Source of the DNA: Polyangiaceae bacterium
Lineage (GTDB): Bacteria > Myxococcota_A > Polyangia > Polyangiales > Polyangiaceae
Assembly: GCA_029261965.1 (NCBI GenBank)
Contig: JAJDAH010000017.1
Coordinates: forward strand, 32,501 to 87,250
Reading direction: 5' to 3'
Length of the DNA stretch: 54,750 bases
Numbering within the stretch: position 1 is the first letter of the stretch; the number at the start of each line of letters is the position of its first letter. The position numbers and the translations under genes are program-made. Shown here piece after piece: positions 51,679 through 54,750 of the stretch. The notes below the pieces were generated by a model. The model was not told the origin of the DNA. It made no database searches and worked only from the letters and a program-made list of their open reading frames with translations.

Positions 51679-53945
51679 GTGACGAAACAGAAAGCGCCGG
51701 CCTCGATTTCATCCGCCAGAGGGTCGCCGATGACCTCGCGAGCGGAAAACATCGGAGCGTCGTCACGCGGTTTCCTCCGGAGCCGAACGGATACCTGCAT
51801 ATCGGTCACTCCAAGGCGATTTGCCTGAACTTCGGGCTGGCCAGGGAGCACGGCGGCCAGTGTCGATTGCGGATGGACGACACGGATCCGTCGAAAGAAT
51901 CCTACGAGTACGTCGACGCGATCAAACGCGACATCGAGTGGCTGGGTTTCGAGTGGGACGACGTATTTTTTGCGTCGGACTACTTCGAGAAGCTCTACGC
52001 CCACGCGGTAGCCCTGATCAAAAAGGGGCTGGCCTACGTCGACAGCCTGGACGAAGCCGCCGTGCGCGAATACCGCGGCACGATCACCGAACCGGGGAAG
52101 CCGAGCCCGTATCGCGACAGGTCCGTGGAAGAGAACCTCGACCTGTTCGCGAGGATGAGGGCAGGCGAGTTTTCTGACGGAGAGCACGTGCTCCGAGCCA
52201 AGATCGATCTCGCGGCGGCGAACATGAAGATGCGGGACCCTCCCATCTATCGAATCCGTCACGCCACGCACTACCGGCAGGGAGATGCGTGGTGTGTGTA
52301 CCCGCTCTACGACTTCACCCATTGCTTGAGCGACGCCTTCGAGGGCGTCACCCATTCGCTTTGCACTCTCGAGTTTCAGGACAATCGCGAGCTCTACGAT
52401 TGGGTGCTCGACCACACCGACGAGCCGTGCCGGCCCCGGCAAACCGAGTTCGCGCGGCTCAGCCTCGAGTACACGGTGATGAGCAAGCGGAAGCTGTTGC
52501 AGCTCGTCGAAGACGGTCACGTCGACGGTTGGGACGACCCGCGCATGCCCACGATCTCTGGGCTTCGGCGTCGCGGGCTCACTCCCGACAGCATCCGCAG
52601 GTTCTGTGACCGCATCGGAGTGGCTAAACACAACAGCGAGGTCGAGCTCGCGCTGCTCGAGCACACCGTTCGCGAGGACCTCAACGAGCGCTGCCCTCGC
52701 GTCATGGGTGTTCTTCGGCCGCTCAAGGTGGTGATCGAGAACCATTCCGGCGCGGCCGAGAATCTCGATGCCGCTTACTGGCCGCACGACATCGACAAGG
52801 AGGGGTCGAGACAGGTCCCGTTCTCGCGCGAGCTCTACATCGAGCGCGACGACTTCGCCGAGTCCCCCCCCAAGAAGTGGCACCGCCTCGCGCCTGGCGC
52901 GGAAGTTCGGTTGCGATACGCCTACGTTGTCAAGTGTACTGACGTCATCAAGGACGATGCCGGCGAAGTGGTCGAGCTTCACTGCACCTACGATCCCGAG
53001 ACTCTGGATGCGGCGCCGGCCGACGGACGCAAGATCAAAGGCACGATCCATTGGGTGAGCGCCAAAGAATCCGTCGAGTGCGAAGTTCGCCTGTATGACC
53101 GGCTCTTCTCCGTCGCGCGACCTGGCGCGGACGGCGTCGACTTTCTCGAACAGTTGAACCCGAGCTCTCTCGAAGTCGTGAAGAACGCACGAGTCGAGCC
53201 GAGCTTGCTCAGCACCAAACCCGGGGACCGTTGGCAGCTCGAACGAACGGGATTTTTCTACGTCGATCCGGATTCGAAGCCCGGGGCGCCGATTTTCAAT
53301 CGAACGGTGGCGTTGCGCGACTCGTGGTCGAAGCTCACAGCGAAGAAAGCTGCGTCGGCGGCGGCGAAGCCGAAGAGTCCGGGGTCGAGCCAGAAAGCCG
53401 CGCCGAAGCCCCGCCAGGTGCTCGGCGACGAAGCCAAGGACCTCGTCGCGCGTCACGGCATCGGCGAAGACGAGGCGCGCCTGATTTCCGAGGAAGCGGT
53501 TCTCAAGACATTGTTCGACAGTGCCCTCCCGGCGACGTCGAATGTCACCGGTCTCGCCGCGCTTCTCGTCAACGACGTGCGTCGAGAGCTCAAGAAGGAA
53601 GCCAAGCTCCCGTTCGGGGGCTCGAAGCTCGCCGAGCTCCTGAATCTCGTAGAAGACGGGACGATCTCGGGTCGCACCGCCAAGGACGTGTTTGCCGAAA
53701 TGGCTCGGAGCGGCGAAAGGCCCAAGAAGATTGTCGAAAGTCGAGGCCTCGCGCAGCTCGGTGACGCCGCCGAGCTCGAATCGGTGGTCGCCCGAGTGGT
53801 CCTCGAGAGCGCGGATCTCGTGAGTAGGTATCGCGCGGGGAATCGCAACCTTCTCGGGGCCCTCGTGGGGCAGGTCATGAAGGCCACGGGTGGCCGAGCG
53901 AATCCACGCGCCGTCAACGAGATGCTCCGCCAGAAGCTCGGCTGA
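51675..53945 (+). CDS. glnS: Glutaminyl-tRNA synthetase with C-terminal YqeY-like domain
   Basis: The 756-residue protein has the class I HIGH motif (YLHIGHSK, 42-45), the KMSKS-type VMSKRK and GlnRS-type signatures ([53 protein letters not shown]). After the anticodon-binding barrels comes an Ala/Lys/Pro linker and a ~150-residue helical GatB/YqeY domain ([50 protein letters not shown]). The same extension is known in Deinococcus GlnRS, where it aids tRNA-Gln binding. GTG 51675 overlaps the MaoC stop. Confidence 0.95.
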   Translation: MSDETESAGLDFIRQRVADDLASGKHRSVVTRFPPEPNGYLHIGHSKAICLNFGLAREHGGQCRLRMDDTDPSKESYEYVDAIKRDIEWLGFEWDDVFFASDYFEKLYAHAVALIKKGLAYVDSLDEAAVREYRGTITEPGKPSPYRDRSVEENLDLFARMRAGEFSDGEHVLRAKIDLAAANMKMRDPPIYRIRHATHYRQGDAWCVYPLYDFTHCLSDAFEGVTHSLCTLEFQDNRELYDWVLDHTDEPCRPRQTEFARLSLEYTVMSKRKLLQLVEDGHVDGWDDPRMPTISGLRRRGLTPDSIRRFCDRIGVAKHNSEVELALLEHTVREDLNERCPRVMGVLRPLKVVIENHSGAAENLDAAYWPHDIDKEGSRQVPFSRELYIERDDFAESPPKKWHRLAPGAEVRLRYAYVVKCTDVIKDDAGEVVELHCTYDPETLDAAPADGRKIKGTIHWVSAKESVECEVRLYDRLFSVARPGADGVDFLEQLNPSSLEVVKNARVEPSLLSTKPGDRWQLERTGFFYVDPDSKPGAPIFNRTVALRDSWSKLTAKKAASAAAKPKSPGSSQKAAPKPRQVLGDEAKDLVARHGIGEDEARLISEEAVLKTLFDSALPATSNVTGLAALLVNDVRRELKKEAKLPFGGSKLAELLNLVEDGTISGRTAKDVFAEMARSGERPKKIVESRGLAQLGDAAELESVVARVVLESADLVSRYRAGNRNLLGALVGQVMKATGGRANPRAVNEMLRQKLG

Positions 53946-54064
53946 GCGAACCGGAGGTGGCAGCGCGGAGAGCCGCGCCCGGGGCCTCGAACGATCACCT
54001 ACGTCCTCCCGCTCGCCGCGTTCCAGTCATTGACGCACCTAGGCCCGAGGGCTTACTTTACGGA

Positions 54065-54106
54065 ATCATGCGAATCGCCGATTGGGTGCCGTGCGACTCG
54101 CATGAT
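54065..54106. repeat. 9-bp inverted repeat with 24-base loop
   Basis: atcatgcga (54065-54073) and tcgcatgat (54098-54106) are exact inverted copies between glnS and the last gene. There is no T run, so it is not a clear terminator; it may be a regulator site or RNA hairpin. Nothing else was found in the 283-bp gap. Confidence 0.5.
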
Positions 54107-54228
54107 GGGATAGACGGCGTATAGGCTCTCGCGACTGCTCGCTCCTGTGCCCGCCGACGTCAGGGGAAACCTGACGGTCCAGCGAAAAACCGCGTAGGCC
54201 GCAACATCCTCCAAGAACCGACCGACCA

Positions 54229-54750
54229 ATGCGATTTCTTCCCACTTGTGCCGCGACGCTTTTACTCGCGGCAGGCACGTTTCTCGGGTGCTCCTCCTCC
54301 TCGTCGACCCTCGAGGGCAGCGGGGTTTCGGGATGCTCTTTTTCTCCTGATTGCGGGAGCTGTGAGAGTTGTTTCGACCGGTGCCTGTGCGGGGGGACGG
54401 ACGAAGCGACTTGCCTCCAGGCTTGCGGCGACCGCGACAGTGGGGTCGGGCTACCCTCGAATGGCGGAAGCGGCGGTGGCTCTGGCTCGGGCGGGTCCGG
54501 CGGTTCGAGTGGGTCTGGCGGCTCGAGTGGGTCTGGCGGCTCGGGTGGGTCTGGCGGCTCGGCCCTGTGCACCGACACCTGCGAGACGCCCGACGATGGT
54601 GATTGCGACGACGGCGGCCCCGGCTCGGATTTTTCGGGATGTGAGCTCGGGACCGATTGTACGGATTGCGGACCCCGAGGAGGCAGTTCCGGTGGCGGCT
54701 TCTTGGGCCGCTCGTGCATCTCGTCGGGGAGTGACGAATGCGGTCCGGAT
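54229..54750 (+). CDS. Gly/Ser-rich lipoprotein, 3' end beyond window
   Basis: An open frame from ATG 54229 to the window edge (174 codons, no stop) encodes a lipoprotein: signal RFLPTCAATLLLAAGTFLGC, then a Cys-rich motif (CSFSPDCGSCESCFDRCLCGG). A Gly/Ser linker of tandem GGSSGS units follows and more Cys-rich sequence (CTDTCETPDDGDCDDGG). The style matches lipoproteins of Polyangia. Partial; no function assigned. Signal and repeats support the start. Confidence 0.82.
   Translation, partial: MRFLPTCAATLLLAAGTFLGCSSSSSTLEGSGVSGCSFSPDCGSCESCFDRCLCGGTDEATCLQACGDRDSGVGLPSNGGSGGGSGSGGSGGSSGSGGSSGSGGSGGSGGSALCTDTCETPDDGDCDDGGPGSDFSGCELGTDCTDCGPRGGSSGGGFLGRSCISSGSDECGPD
54499..54561 (+). repeat. 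18-bp in-frame tandem repeat, 3.5 copies
   Basis: ggcggttcgagtgggtct recurs at 54499, 54517 and 54535, followed by half a unit (ggcggctcg), with one or two changes per copy. It encodes the flexible Gly/Ser linker of the last gene. Confidence 0.9.

Overview
The window looks like a chromosomal segment of a GC-rich member of the Myxococcota (Polyangia-type, probably salt-tolerant). The evidence is: proteins ending in MYXO-CTERM-like tails (Cys, membrane helix, Arg cluster); many Ser/Thr kinases and lipoproteins with Gly/Ser-rich linkers; a MopE-like Asp-rich calcium-type motif; heavy use of GTG and TTG starts with 4-bp gene overlaps; and a glycine-betaine synthesis and uptake operon. No phage, insertion sequence, integrase or CRISPR array was seen, so this is mostly ordinary core chromosome with lineage-specific genes.

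Layout. 1-1250: 3' part of 23S rRNA, 5S rRNA and a duplicated intrinsic terminator. 1.3-7.3 kb: an AsmA-like/GT51 glycosyltransferase fusion, tadA, a repeat-rich small protein, a DUF1905 protein, a polytopic membrane protein and a TetR regulator whose start codon lies in a large palindrome. 7.2-11.2 kb: a CosR-like MarR regulator divergent from GSMT-SDMT-BCCT (betaine synthesis and transport), then tRNA-Arg(ACG). 11.3-16.4 kb: an SdhL-type shikimate dehydrogenase-like gene, a 0.6-kb odd-composition region with a sigma-54-like site, a P460-like haem lipoprotein, a PDZ-thioredoxin lipoprotein, a biotin-dependent carboxylase beta subunit and a small lipoprotein. 16.5-22 kb: a subtilisin-like protease, a secreted unknown protein, and a two-gene unit of unknown function with a repeated EQLG motif. 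22-28.1 kb, mostly minus strand: membrane protein-mutL-miaA-Ser/Thr kinase, a TPR protein, and rplU-rpmA. 28.2-34.8 kb: two lipoproteins, an SLC12-like cation-chloride cotransporter, a hybrid histidine kinase behind a consensus sigma-54 promoter, and a methyltransferase. 34.8-39.8 kb: a promoter with an operator-like palindrome driving two acyl-CoA dehydrogenases (one lacking the catalytic Glu), a diiron ferritin-like protein and a MYXO-CTERM protein. 39.8-44.9 kb: a six-helix membrane Ser/Thr kinase, two SDRs, a GNAT and a DUF1295 protein. 44.9-53.9 kb: a long co-directional run of lipoprotein, orphan ABC ATPase, PpiC-type isomerase, HupE/UreJ protein, DUF3604 protein, lipoprotein, MaoC and glnS. 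The right edge cuts a Gly/Ser-rich lipoprotein.

Functional themes are osmoprotection (CosR-like, GSMT, SDMT, BCCT, SLC12-like transporter), acyl-CoA chemistry (carboxylase, paired dehydrogenases, MaoC, SDRs), translation (rRNA, tRNA-Arg(ACG) and its editor TadA, MiaA, L21, L27, GlnRS) and phospho-signalling. My best candidates for something undescribed are: the HupE-PpiC-DUF3604 cluster; the heteromeric acyl-CoA dehydrogenase under a repressible promoter; a possible sigma-54-driven small RNA near 12.4 kb; and the EQLG-motif protein pair. All functional statements come from reading the sequence and recalling family motifs; no database search was possible.
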